Program-made: the position numbers and the translations under genes | Notes under the pieces: model-generated | Databases searched by the model: none | The model's input: the letters and a program-made list of their open reading frames with translations, nothing else | What the model was told of the DNA's origin: nothing | Shown: positions 17,817 through 26,427 of the stretch, in pieces | How the letters are laid out: every line of letters begins with the position of its first letter | How positions within the stretch are numbered: position 1 is the stretch's first letter | Assembly: GCF_900109195.1 (NCBI RefSeq) | Contig: NZ_FNZG01000001.1 | Coordinates: forward strand, 992,001-1,056,000 | DNA length: 64,000 nt | Reading direction: 5' to 3' | Origin: Pseudooceanicola nitratireducens | GTDB lineage: Bacteria > Pseudomonadota > Alphaproteobacteria > Rhodobacterales > Rhodobacteraceae

Positions 17817-18053
17817 TGTTCCAACCTCCATTCAGGACTTTTCCTGAAAAGGAAATCGGGCCCCGTTCCGAGAACCGCGTCGGTAGACGTTTAGCTTTTG
17901 CTGGATCGCCATAACGGCATGAGACAGCTTGCCGTTAGGCGACCTGCAACAACGATAATGTCGTTTTGCATCCTTGCGCCCCTTCCTTGAATTTTGCTCC
18001 CGCGTCAGCGGTACCTATTTCCAACTCGATAAAAACGGGGTCGGGGTGAGAGC
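17817..18053. other. Candidate oriT between TraD-like and relaxase genes
   Basis: This 237-nt divergent spacer holds two inverted repeats: AACGGCA (17913-17919) / TGCCGTT (17930-17936), extended by outer arms TCGCC (17906-17910) / GGCGA (17938-17942), and AACGA (17951-17955) / TCGTT (17961-17965). Position between a relaxase and a TraD-like gene is the usual oriT location. The nick site cannot be assigned. Confidence 0.5.
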
Positions 18054-19289
18054 ATGACTTTGACCGTCTCACATACAGAGAGACACAGCGCCAGCTGGGC
18101 ACGTTTCAAAGTTGTGCAAAGGAGCAAGGGGCAGTCAGCCGTCGCGCGCGCGGCGTACCACCTCGGCGCCAAACTCCACGATCCTCGCACTGGCAAGACG
18201 CACAATTACACCAAGCGCCATGGCATCGAATTGGTAGGCGTTTTTGGCTGGCGAAACCGCGACCCACAAGACCTCTGGCAAGCTGCGGAAGAGCGCGAAA
18301 AGCGTAAGAAAAACGGTGCCTGGATCGCAAATGCGCAGACTGCGCGCGAGATGACCATTGCGCTTCCCGTCGAACTCGCAAGAGAAGACCTCCACCGTAT
18401 TCTCCGAGGCTACGCTCTCTGGCTCGTTGAGCGCTACGGCGTCGCGGTCCAAGTAGTCGTTCACGATCCGCCAAGAGACGGCTCAAAAAACTTACACTGC
18501 CATATCCTGATGACAACTCGGCGCGTGGAACCAGATGCGCCGCAGGGACTGGGTAGGAAGGCCCGGGAATTGGACGATCGTTCAGCGCAAGAAGACATAT
18601 CGGGGCACAAATCCAAGTCCCGTGGCTCTTCTGAGATAATGGCGATGCGTGAGGAGTGGGAAGACCGCATGAACCGTGCGCTGGACAAAGCCGGATCGTC
18701 GCGAGGTCGGGTCGACCTGTGCAGTCACAAAGTGCGCTATGAAAAAGGTCAAGGCGCGCCGAAAATGCCAGCCCGCCATCTCGGTCCGGCGCGTGCTGCT
18801 GCCGCCCGCAAAATACTGGAACTGAACGCTTCATTCGAAGCAGCTGGCATTGCCAAAGAACCCGAACCAAACTGGCTGAAAGAGGCTCGCGCCGACGCAG
18901 AATTGAACGCTGAGTTAGATAATCTTTATCGCTCACTTTTGTGGGAAGCGCGTAGAACGCACGGCTCCGATGAAGAGGTGCCGTTGGTTCTGATGGCGAA
19001 CATTGGTCTGGTCTTGCTCGGAATCGCAAGAGCAATCTGGGGGGCCGATTTCGGTCGCGATCCGATCGATCCGGCCTCTCGAAAAAATCCACAAAGACCA
19101 AATATAAGATACGGTGGCGGTGAGGATGACCGCGCCGATTCCAGCAGGCAGGATGTTGCACAGGGCTTCGACATGCCGCTGGATCTTGAACACCAAAGCG
19201 CTGCGTTGCCACAAACTCCAGAGCCCCCGCGGGTCTCTCCGAAGAAAGTCTGGCGCCGCGCCCCAGACCGTCAACGCACAGGACACTGA
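18054..19289 (+). CDS. mobA: MobA/MobL-family relaxase
   Basis: 411 residues. The MobA/MobL nuclease domain occupies about 1-270: SKGQSAVARAAYHLGAKL near 24-41 (the family N-terminal motif) and VVHDPPRDGSKNLHCHIL near 140-157, the His cluster for metal binding. The catalytic residue is expected in the N-terminal part. It nicks oriT and pilots the strand during conjugal transfer. No helicase domain follows; instead there is a short tail with one hydrophobic helix (VPLVLMANIGLVLLGIARAI). Length is shorter than TraA-type relaxases. With no mating-pair genes in the island, transfer would depend on a co-resident conjugative system. Confidence 0.87.
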   Translation: MTLTVSHTERHSASWARFKVVQRSKGQSAVARAAYHLGAKLHDPRTGKTHNYTKRHGIELVGVFGWRNRDPQDLWQAAEEREKRKKNGAWIANAQTAREMTIALPVELAREDLHRILRGYALWLVERYGVAVQVVVHDPPRDGSKNLHCHILMTTRRVEPDAPQGLGRKARELDDRSAQEDISGHKSKSRGSSEIMAMREEWEDRMNRALDKAGSSRGRVDLCSHKVRYEKGQGAPKMPARHLGPARAAAARKILELNASFEAAGIAKEPEPNWLKEARADAELNAELDNLYRSLLWEARRTHGSDEEVPLVLMANIGLVLLGIARAIWGADFGRDPIDPASRKNPQRPNIRYGGGEDDRADSSRQDVAQGFDMPLDLEHQSAALPQTPEPPRVSPKKVWRRAPDRQRTGH

Positions 19290-19376
19290 GACCGCCGCGA
19301 ACTTGCCCGGGCGCCAATATCCTTGGCCCGGCGATCATAATGAGATGCTGCCAACACGATCAGATTACAGTAGGTT

Positions 19377-19640
19377 TTAGAGCGATACGAGATGGCCGGC
19401 GATCCGAGGTTTTCCAGGCAGCCTTGCCCTGCTCAGGGCCGTCCTTACTCGCGCCTCCACTTCGACTCTTGTAATCCGCTCTGTCGCGGTGAATTGGCCT
19501 ATTTCGAGGCCATCAGCGTGGTTGATAGCCAGGACGGTCAAGTCCGGCCATGTCAGACGGACCTGGCTTCCGGAGTAGATCATGCAAGGGGCAAGGTGTG
19601 CCATGGTTCGATCGTGCACTGAAAATGGTTGCCAAAACAT
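19377..19640 (-). CDS. Hypothetical protein (weak), in the 19290-19837 gap
   Basis: 87 residues, no family recognised. The segment VRLTWPDLTVLAINHADGLE looks protein-like, but there is no strong ribosome site. It is the best frame in the 548-nt gap between relaxase and primase-helicase; the remainder of the gap shows nothing I can name. Confidence 0.3.
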   Translation of the reverse strand: MFWQPFSVHDRTMAHLAPCMIYSGSQVRLTWPDLTVLAINHADGLEIGQFTATERITRVEVEARVRTALSRARLPGKPRIAGHLVSL

Positions 19641-19837
19641 TACAGCGCATTGTGCCTAATCCGCGGTGCCCATTCTGCGACGACAGGCAGGTTTGTGAGG
19701 CCGGGCAGCGGGAACGCCGTCTTGCTCAGAGAGAGGTAACTGATCACGGCAGTTGGGTAACCTCCGCAAGGAACATTCCTCCCAAAATGGACGCATCAAA
19801 GTCATAGAGGGTAGCCACAACCCCAACAACGGAGGTC

Positions 19838-21484
19838 TTACTTGGCGCCTTGGCGCAATGCACGGGCTTTGATCTCGCGCGTATCACAGATCATCTTTGC
19901 ACGCGCTACGCTTTCGCCTTCATAACAAAGCTTAATGACACTCATTGGCGCATTCTGCAGTTTCTTGAAATCTCGTACTGCATAGAGGCGTATCTGGTTG
20001 CCCTTAGGTCCGATGCGGGGCTTGCCCAGATCGCCTCCACCAATACGCTCTTTTCCAAGGAATGCCGCTATAGACTGGACTGATGTCTGACGCGGTGCTC
20101 CTGCATCTTGTGCAATCTTCAGTGCTTCACGCGTGTTGATGATATCCCTGTCGAAGGGAGCCGATTGAGAATGCCAAGCATCCTCAAGCCACGCTTCGAC
20201 GCCATTTTGCGTCGCATTGCGTACCGTGTCTTTGTGCTCTGTGTGAGGAGCAGGTGCATGCGGATTGAACGTTGAAAGGTCTCTGGTATGCAACGCGTGC
20301 GCGAAAGCAGCGATCTCTTTGCCCCAAATCTTTGAGTAAAAGTCGTCGAAATAGGCTGGTGACTTCGGTTGCTGGCGGCAGATTATTACAAAATATCTGC
20401 GGTCTTGGTCTTCAACGTACGCTGCGTTCTCGTAGTTCGAATACATCATGAAGTTCGCATGGTTTGGCACGCGGTAAGGCTTCACATTCTTCTCGTTGAT
20501 CCGGATGATCTCTTGGGTAATGAGGGGCTTCAACTTGTTCGCCACCTCGCGGCGCTCGCCGCACATAATCTCAGGCACTACCACAAGAGACGAGCTCTTC
20601 ATGAAGTCGAACCGACCGTCGCTTAGGGCATCGTCCGGCAAGAAGTATGCATTGTCGTATCCGAGAACTCTTGCAAGCGCGATTCCGAGGGTGTCTTTGC
20701 CGACACCCTGAGCGGGCGAAATGATAAGGGGCGAGTGGTTGATTTTCGCTCCAGGGTTTTGAGCCGCGAATGCCATCCAGTCGAGAAGATGCTCTGCGTG
20801 CTCTGTCACGCCATTGCACAGATACAAAATGTGGTCAGTCATCCAACTTGCATCTCCATCTTTTGGAGCAATGTCAGGTTTGGTGTAGGTGTTCAGCCAC
20901 TTTACGCCGTCGACCTCGACAATCTCTCCATCGTCTTTCGGAAGGAAGCGTTCATTGTGAACGCGATGCGCGGTAGGGTCTTCGCGAAGCATCTTGAAAG
21001 CGTCGAGGCGTTCTCCTTTTTCTGATTTCGCGTCGATAGGCATGATGTGTGCCTCAGAGTTCGAGAGCGCCTTGGTTGAGATCCAATCTTTCGCACGGCG
21101 ATCCCAAATTTCATCCCTAAACGCCGCATAGACGTAGCGCTTGCGCAGATAATCAACGACATTGAATGCCTTCCGATTCTCGTTCGCCTCTATCTTGTCG
21201 AGGCCGAGCTCAGAAGCTTGAGCGGCTTCCCGTTCAAAGTTTGCGAGGATCCACCAAACGTGTGCAGGCTCAATAGACGGCACTGCCGCGAGGAACGACC
21301 GTGCCGCAGCTATATCCGGATCATCTCCTCCTCCGTCGCCGTCAGAATTTTCGTCGTCGGTGCCTTCGACAATCGCCAAGACAGCAGAGCTTTTCACACC
21401 AGCGCCCTTCGTGCGCACGGCGGCGATGACCTCTTTCGAGAGGGCGGAGGGGCGGCGGCTTAGAGCCGGAAGAGATTTTTTCAT
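19838..21484 (-). CDS. Primase-helicase type replication protein (DUF5906-like)
   Basis: 548 residues from the ATG at 21484, which has AGGTAGGA upstream; an in-frame ATG at 21517 is the alternative. The C-terminal half is a superfamily 3-like helicase as in NrS-1-type primase-polymerases: Walker A SPAQGVGKDTLG, Walker B SLVVVPEIM, and sensor region PNHANFMMYSNYENAAYVEDQDRRYF. The N-terminal part (about 40-90) is acidic and low-complexity (DDENSDGDGGGDDPD). It likely unwinds or initiates replication of the excised island. It transcribes away from an AT-rich, repeat-bearing region that is a candidate origin. Confidence 0.78.
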   Translation of the reverse strand: MKKSLPALSRRPSALSKEVIAAVRTKGAGVKSSAVLAIVEGTDDENSDGDGGGDDPDIAAARSFLAAVPSIEPAHVWWILANFEREAAQASELGLDKIEANENRKAFNVVDYLRKRYVYAAFRDEIWDRRAKDWISTKALSNSEAHIMPIDAKSEKGERLDAFKMLREDPTAHRVHNERFLPKDDGEIVEVDGVKWLNTYTKPDIAPKDGDASWMTDHILYLCNGVTEHAEHLLDWMAFAAQNPGAKINHSPLIISPAQGVGKDTLGIALARVLGYDNAYFLPDDALSDGRFDFMKSSSLVVVPEIMCGERREVANKLKPLITQEIIRINEKNVKPYRVPNHANFMMYSNYENAAYVEDQDRRYFVIICRQQPKSPAYFDDFYSKIWGKEIAAFAHALHTRDLSTFNPHAPAPHTEHKDTVRNATQNGVEAWLEDAWHSQSAPFDRDIINTREALKIAQDAGAPRQTSVQSIAAFLGKERIGGGDLGKPRIGPKGNQIRLYAVRDFKKLQNAPMSVIKLCYEGESVARAKMICDTREIKARALRQGAK

Positions 21485-22082
21485 TTGGTTTTTCCTACCT
21501 GTGTCTTTCTCCGCCATGGTCACCCCCGGGGGATCAATCCCAGGGGTATGTGACACAGGTGAAGAGCAGCGTTTGTCGCTACAGGAAGAATATAAGTCTC
21601 TTCGAAAGGCGTGGCTTAACGGGACTTGAAAGAAAAATTGAAAAAAATACTTAAGGCTATGTAATATAACAAAAAAAATATATTGACAGGGTTTTCCTCC
21701 GGGGTCGGCTTGGTACAGAAGCATGAAGTGAGCTCTCCATCTGTCCCGACGGCAAAGAGGTCCAACAGTTTGTTTTCAAGGAGAAAAATATCGTCTCGGG
21801 CTGTGGGACAGATGGGGCGGAGGAATCTGTCACACACCATAGCGATCTCATACATAGTTTACGTATGCCCGACTAAAGATGTCTCTCACGTGGAAGTATT
21901 GTATTTTATCTGTCTCGTCTGTCCCAATGCAGGAAAAGAGATTTTAAAACAGTAGGATGCCCTGGGACAGTTGACGAGCCAGCCTTTGTCTCGGAATGGC
22001 TCACCTGTCCCAGCAGCAAAATCTCCTTCGTCACCCAACAAAACGGCCAATCTTAGCGTCGCAACAAATACAGAGGCGACCG
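21485..22082. other. AT-rich region with CTGTCCCA repeats, candidate replication origin
   Basis: The spacer between the divergent primase-helicase and small-gene operon contains CTGTCCCG at 21741-21748 and CTGTCCCA at 21804-21811 (reverse), 21919-21926, 21963-21970 (reverse) and 22005-22012. The last two face each other. The stretch 21640-21900 is the most AT-rich in the window. Iteron-like repeats beside a replication gene and AT-rich DNA are typical of an origin; they could also be operators of the two flanking promoters. Confidence 0.5.
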
Positions 22083-22295
22083 ATGATTGATTTTCCTCAA
22101 CAGCTCATTGTTACATGCGAGAATGTACACGGTGAACAAATATCTATGCCCGTCCCTCCAATTATCGCAGTTCGCTGGCTGCTTAATGGATGGCATATAA
22201 ACCCTCCAAAAGGTCAACAATGGCGAGAGAGAGATCTCCACGAACTCGAAGAAAATGCGCGCTTGCTCTGCATACTTGCTGGAGATGACGCATGA
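22083..22295 (+). CDS. Small hypothetical protein A of a two-gene operon
   Basis: 70 residues from the ATG at 22083 (GAGGCGA upstream). The sequence (MIDFPQQLIVTCENVHGEQI, later WRERDLHELEENARLLCIL) is unlike any family I can name. Its stop overlaps the start of the next gene by 4 nt (ATGA at 22292), which argues that both are real and coupled. It lies just downstream of the CTGTCCCA repeats. Confidence 0.55.
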   Translation: MIDFPQQLIVTCENVHGEQISMPVPPIIAVRWLLNGWHINPPKGQQWRERDLHELEENARLLCILAGDDA

Positions 22296-22606
22296 ATCCG
22301 ACCGACGCTTTCGATGTTGCCGCATGGCTAAGTGTCAGATTTCCTGACATCACCGCGATCGAGTTCTTTTCGAACGGGCGGGCGCTGGCTGGTCTTGTCT
22401 GGATTCACCCTCTCGAAGCCACCGACGAAGCGATTGCAGCCGTCCATCAGGTTGTCCTCGCTCTCGGCTATGTCGTCGAACCCGCCGCTGAATACCAAGA
22501 CGAAATCCGAGCTACAGCTGTCGGCATGTGCGCTCACCGCCGCGCCGTCGGCATCTCCCGTATTGACGATGCTCTGGATGTCTATTCTCCCGGTAGTGCC
22601 CCGTAA
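22292..22606 (+). CDS. Small hypothetical protein B of a two-gene operon
   Basis: 104 residues, starting within the stop of the preceding gene. It has an alternating hydrophobic pattern (AIEFFSNGRALAGLVWIHPL) consistent with a small alpha/beta fold; no family recognised. Probably an accessory gene of the island's replication or maintenance module by position only. Confidence 0.5.
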   Translation: MNPTDAFDVAAWLSVRFPDITAIEFFSNGRALAGLVWIHPLEATDEAIAAVHQVVLALGYVVEPAAEYQDEIRATAVGMCAHRRAVGISRIDDALDVYSPGSAP

Positions 22607-23279
22607 AAAATAGGTGATGTCCGCAAACCGTGTTGATCTGCTATGCGGACTTTGCCGCCGTTCGCATCGCGTGCTTACTCATATTCTCAATTGCGCAGTC
22701 ATTCGACGGAATGGGCGTAGAGCATGCGTTATTGGGCTGACCCTGCTCAGAGATCGAGCTCCCGATAGGATCACAACGATGCTGTGAGAAAGGGAGAAAG
22801 AGCATGGAATACTTCGTTGGTTTGGATGTGTCGCTTCGGTCCTGTGCGCTTTGCATTGTGGATGTCTTCTGCGCCAATTGAAGCGCGCCGGAAAGCGGGG
22901 CTCTCCTCTACCAATCCGACACCAGCATGCAACGGCGCCCGTAGAACGCCACACCAGAAGCGAAGAGAAGCGTGACCCGGATAAGCGATCCTTGCAGAGA
23001 ATGAAAGGAAACGAGCTTGACCCAGAAGGCCAATTAGAGAAGTGGACATTCGCTGCGGTCGCCATCAACGACCGCATAGCCCGTGACGTCTACGGGGCCT
23101 GAAGTCGAGTCTCGCCGACGTACGGTCCTCCGGAATGGTGCTGCACCGGTCGCCGCCACAATAAATTTCGCAAAGCGGCGCAACCATTGCTCTCGCTGAC
23201 CGACAATATGTTTGTAGGCGCTACGCGTCTCAGCACCCTGGCGATCACAGCGATCGCTACAAACACCAGGAGCACTACG
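22607..23279. other. Gene-poor stretch with transposase debris
   Basis: 673 nt without an intact gene. It contains the IS110 fragment (22804-22881). A frame ending at 23102 (LDPEGQLEKWTFAAVAINDR) looks coding-like but has no recognisable family. The end of the stretch holds the promoter and AGGAG site of the GHKL ATPase gene. Confidence 0.5.
22804..22881 (+). pseudogene. IS110-family transposase fragment (N-terminal end)
   Basis: Translation begins MEYFVGLDVSLRSCALCIVD, the conserved start of IS110/IS1111 DEDD transposases including the first catalytic Asp, then breaks after about 20 residues and stops at TGA 22879-22881. A GGGAGAAAGAGC ribosome site is kept. Only the first 5% of the transposase remains. 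Confidence 0.8.
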
Positions 23280-25163
23280 ATGAACGACAAAACCAAACAC
23301 ATCGACGTCGAAGACGACTTCCAGTTCGAGCCGCAATGGGGCGATCACGCACCCCGGGGCGGCAAGTCGGTCCTTAACCGCGTTCTGAAAGAAGGTACCA
23401 AAGTTCCGCTCTTTCTCGGGCAAACCTTCATCAATTCGCTGCGGGACGTTGGGTACAACACCACCACCTCGGCGCTCTGCGAGCACGTGGACAACTCCAT
23501 CCAGGCTGGCGCGACCGAGGTCCGCGTCTACTTCCATCAAACCGGTCAGCGCGGCGCCTATTCGATCGACGGGCTGGTCCTGGACAACGGACGCGGGATG
23601 GAACCGCACGTCCTGCAGGTCGCGATGTCCTTCGGCGGGTCTATGTATTACGATAACCGGCAGGGCATCGGTCGCTTTGGCGTGGGCATGAAGACGGCGG
23701 CCCTGAGTATGTCCCCGGCCGTGGAACTGTACTCGTGGACCGAGCCGGGGGCGATCTACACGATGACCCTGGACGTCAATGACATCAGTTCCAAGATGTC
23801 AAATCTCCTGGAGTTGCCCGAGCCACAGTTGCTGGATGCCCTGCCGTCGAGCGTGGCCCGCATCCTAACGAAACCGATGGTTTATCCCCGTCTTCATGCC
23901 GATCAGGACTTGTTCGCGGATGACGAGGACGAGCTTCTGGATCGCATGGGTGGGTCCGGCACCATCGTCCACATACCGGATTGCGATCGTGTGACCTATA
24001 AGAAGGCTCAGACGTTGGCTGAGGATGCCATCCGGGAAATGTCCCGCATTTACCGGGTTCAACTGAGCCAAGGCCTTCGCCTGTTTGTTAACAACCGGCG
24101 CGTCCACGCGTTCGATCCAACCTACTGGGACCTGAACGCTCGTCACACCCGTGTGGAAGGGATCAAGGAAAAGCGCAGCAAACTGATCAAGTCCTGGCCC
24201 GAAATCCATGTGCCCGTGAGCGAGAACAGCGATCGGACTGCACCTGTGGCGGTGAGGCTTTACATGCTTCCGATCGAGGAATGGTACGACCTGCCGCGGA
24301 AGATTCTAAAGAACGATCTCCACGTGTTCGACGGCCACACGGTGTCATTCATGCGAAACGACCGCGAGGTGTTCAGCGGAACTGTAAGGGAGTTGGCTGG
24401 CGCCGGCCACGGAGACAACGACTGGCTTCGCCTCCAGATCGATTTCGGTGGTGAATTGGACGAGGCATTTGGCGTAGCGATGAACAAGCAGGGCGTGCGG
24501 CCCAAGAAGTTTGCGCTCGACTACATCCGAGAGCAAATCCGCGAAGAGGTCACGCGGGTACGAAACCGCACCGCTCAGTTCCGAAAAGAGCGACGTGCGT
24601 TGGACTCCGGAAACAAGGTGAGTGACGCGGAACGACGTGCCGGTGAGGCGGATGCTATGCAGGCGAAGCCTCTGCCGAGTCCTGCGCCGACTACTCCGGA
24701 GGAAGCTGCGGAATTGGATGCTAACCTGCGCGGACTGGCGGTTTCCCTGAAGCGCAAGGACGAAACCAACGACGAAGCGTTCGAGCGGATCAAGAATTCG
24801 AAGTTCATCACGACGTTTAAGCACGATGAATACTGGCCATTCTACCACGTGGATTACCAGTTCGGTAAAGTGGTGCTGACGATCAACACTGCCCATCCAT
24901 TCTTTTCGAAACTGTACGATCCGATCGCACAGTTGACAGTCAACGCTGGGAGCGACATCGACGGCAATACCGGTCCTGACGATGATGGCGCCGCCGACGA
25001 GACATCCGATGTTCTGGTGGCTTTGCAGATGCTTTTGTTCAGCCTCGGACGGACGCAGAGCCAGATGAGCCTGGAGGGCGATAACCCCGAACGCACCAAG
25101 CTGTTCGAGGACCTCAGGCGCGAATGGTCGGAGACGCTCAAGACCCAGCTAACGACCCTTTAA
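23280..25163 (+). CDS. GHKL (MORC/Hsp90-like) ATPase of unknown function
   Basis: 627 residues from the ATG at 23280 (AGGAG 8 nt upstream). The GHKL Bergerat fold is explicit: N box EHVDNSIQAG (68-77), G1 box DNGRGM (102-107) and G2 box GIGRFGVGMKTA (129-140). After the ATPase and transducer-like regions there is a charged helical linker (about 420-500) and a C-terminal domain ending in a Leu-rich segment (LQMLLFSLGRTQSQM). There is no histidine-kinase phosphoacceptor or MutL endonuclease motif. The architecture is nearest to MORC-like HATPase_c_3 proteins, several of which sit in bacterial defence loci. It has its own terminator. Role in defence is inferred from island context only. Confidence 0.8.
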   Translation: MNDKTKHIDVEDDFQFEPQWGDHAPRGGKSVLNRVLKEGTKVPLFLGQTFINSLRDVGYNTTTSALCEHVDNSIQAGATEVRVYFHQTGQRGAYSIDGLVLDNGRGMEPHVLQVAMSFGGSMYYDNRQGIGRFGVGMKTAALSMSPAVELYSWTEPGAIYTMTLDVNDISSKMSNLLELPEPQLLDALPSSVARILTKPMVYPRLHADQDLFADDEDELLDRMGGSGTIVHIPDCDRVTYKKAQTLAEDAIREMSRIYRVQLSQGLRLFVNNRRVHAFDPTYWDLNARHTRVEGIKEKRSKLIKSWPEIHVPVSENSDRTAPVAVRLYMLPIEEWYDLPRKILKNDLHVFDGHTVSFMRNDREVFSGTVRELAGAGHGDNDWLRLQIDFGGELDEAFGVAMNKQGVRPKKFALDYIREQIREEVTRVRNRTAQFRKERRALDSGNKVSDAERRAGEADAMQAKPLPSPAPTTPEEAAELDANLRGLAVSLKRKDETNDEAFERIKNSKFITTFKHDEYWPFYHVDYQFGKVVLTINTAHPFFSKLYDPIAQLTVNAGSDIDGNTGPDDDGAADETSDVLVALQMLLFSLGRTQSQMSLEGDNPERTKLFEDLRREWSETLKTQLTTL

Positions 25164-25170
25164 AATCATC

Positions 25171-25204
25171 TCGGGCACCTCTTTGCGGTGCCCGACATTT
25201 TTTG
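25171..25204 (+). terminator. Terminator of the GHKL ATPase gene
   Basis: Perfect 9-bp stem TCGGGCACC (25171-25179) / GGTGCCCGA (25187-25195), then CA and a run of seven T, starting 8 nt after the stop codon. Confidence 0.85.
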
Positions 25205-25377
25205 CAACCCAAGATCGATCTGGGTTACAATGTATCTGAGGGGCTTCGTGCCAACCTGATCCACACGCCATCATCGGGCACAGCGACCGCGATGAGACGT
25301 GCAGGCCGGACGCGAATCTTCCCTCGCCCAACCTCCGCGTGGCGATAGCCGCCCGCACAGAACAATGGAGACGAAAC

Positions 25378-25824
25378 ATGGATGCAGATCCGTGGGTGGA
25401 GTATGCCCGCCTTCAGTCGATGCTTAAGGGCACGACCGACGCATATAAGGCTGCCGGAATCGAAGCGGCAATGACAGACCTGCTCGACAGTATCGCGAAG
25501 CGCCGTACAATCGATGCGAGGCAGGTCAAGAACCTCGTCGTGAACCGCATCGGGAAGGAGCGTCGTCGCCGCGCTATCGTCTACGCGCATAGCCACGACA
25601 TCGCAGGTGAACATGAAGGTCGAGGCGTCGCAGACGCCGCGGAGAGCCGCATTATGCTGCAAAGGTATGCGAAGGCGTGCGGCCCCCGGGACTTCCACCT
25701 GCTGGTTCGCCAGGCCCAAGGCAACACGTTGGCGGAGATCTCCGCCGAAACTGGGTCTCCGATCACAACCCTGAAGGCACGCGCGCACCGCGCGCGAAAG
25801 AAGGTGCTCGCCCTCGCTGCCTGA
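25378..25824 (+). CDS. Sigma-region-4-like / HTH protein
   Basis: 148 residues from the ATG at 25378 (GGAG 8 nt upstream). The C-terminal part GNTLAEISAETGSPITTLKA, then RAHRARKKVLAL, is a typical sigma-70 region 4 helix-turn-helix as in ECF sigma factors. The N-terminal half is helical and basic (VKNLVVNRIGKERRRRAIVY) but lacks a clear region 2 with its -10 binding motifs. It may be a truncated sigma factor or a small regulator using the same HTH. It follows the GHKL ATPase after a terminator and 174 nt, so it is a separate unit; linkage may be functional. Confidence 0.65.
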   Translation: MDADPWVEYARLQSMLKGTTDAYKAAGIEAAMTDLLDSIAKRRTIDARQVKNLVVNRIGKERRRRAIVYAHSHDIAGEHEGRGVADAAESRIMLQRYAKACGPRDFHLLVRQAQGNTLAEISAETGSPITTLKARAHRARKKVLALAA

Positions 25825-26427
25825 GGGCAAACCGGCGTGGGCGCCAAGGCGCCCATGCAACTTCGTTTACAGAGAGCTGACTGCGAGCTGGGCCCGCTGA
25901 AACAGATGCAGACTGCCTGTAGAGATCACCGTCGACTTTCGCCCCAATCGATACGAACGGTTTGCTCTGGGCCGCTTGCGACGGCTGCGCCCTTGCCGCA
26001 ACTGCGAAGTCACCTAAGCTCGACGTAGACCTCTGCGCGACCCCTCGTCTACGATGCACGGACAATCTCTGCCGGGCTCATACCTGCCAACCGCACCTCC
26101 AACCAGCGGATGTAGCCGCTGAGGTTCTTCGTGGCTGGTCCGGAGAACGGCTTGATGAACCTATTGTAGCGGTCGTGCCCTGCATACCCGGTTCAGAACG
26201 GTTTTCGCTGCCAAGCCTTCGACAGTTGTCGCTTTCGAGGGGTTTTTTGACACGGATTATGGAGGGGCAGGGGGGATGCGATCTTGTGCATACTCTTGGC
26301 AACGCAAAATTCATAGCCGTGCCTGCCGGTCCGGCCCCACGGCTGCTTCACTGCCTGGGTTTTGACTTTAGAAGTCCAGCCTCGGTTTCTGAAACCAGAA
26401 GTGAAGAAAGGGGGGTATAGCGAAACG
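25825..26427. other. Gap with a possible transposase tail
   Basis: 603 nt. A GC hairpin GGGCGCC-AA-GGCGCCC follows the sigma-like gene near 25840. On the minus strand a frame ending in TAG at 26049-26051 reads HDRYNRFIKPFSGPATKNLS and then GYIRWLEVRLAG, which looks like the C-terminal end of a transposase I cannot assign. Upstream it is closed by a stop. The rest shows nothing recognisable. Confidence 0.4.

Noticed and set aside
18933-19286. Hydrophobic minus-strand frame opposite the relaxase tail
   Set aside because: Shadow of the relaxase gene, whose frame has codon bias and family motifs.
19626-19807. Plus-strand frame with CPFC..C in the gap after mobA
   Set aside because: Only three Cys, no ribosome site and no fold signature; overlaps a slightly better minus-strand frame.
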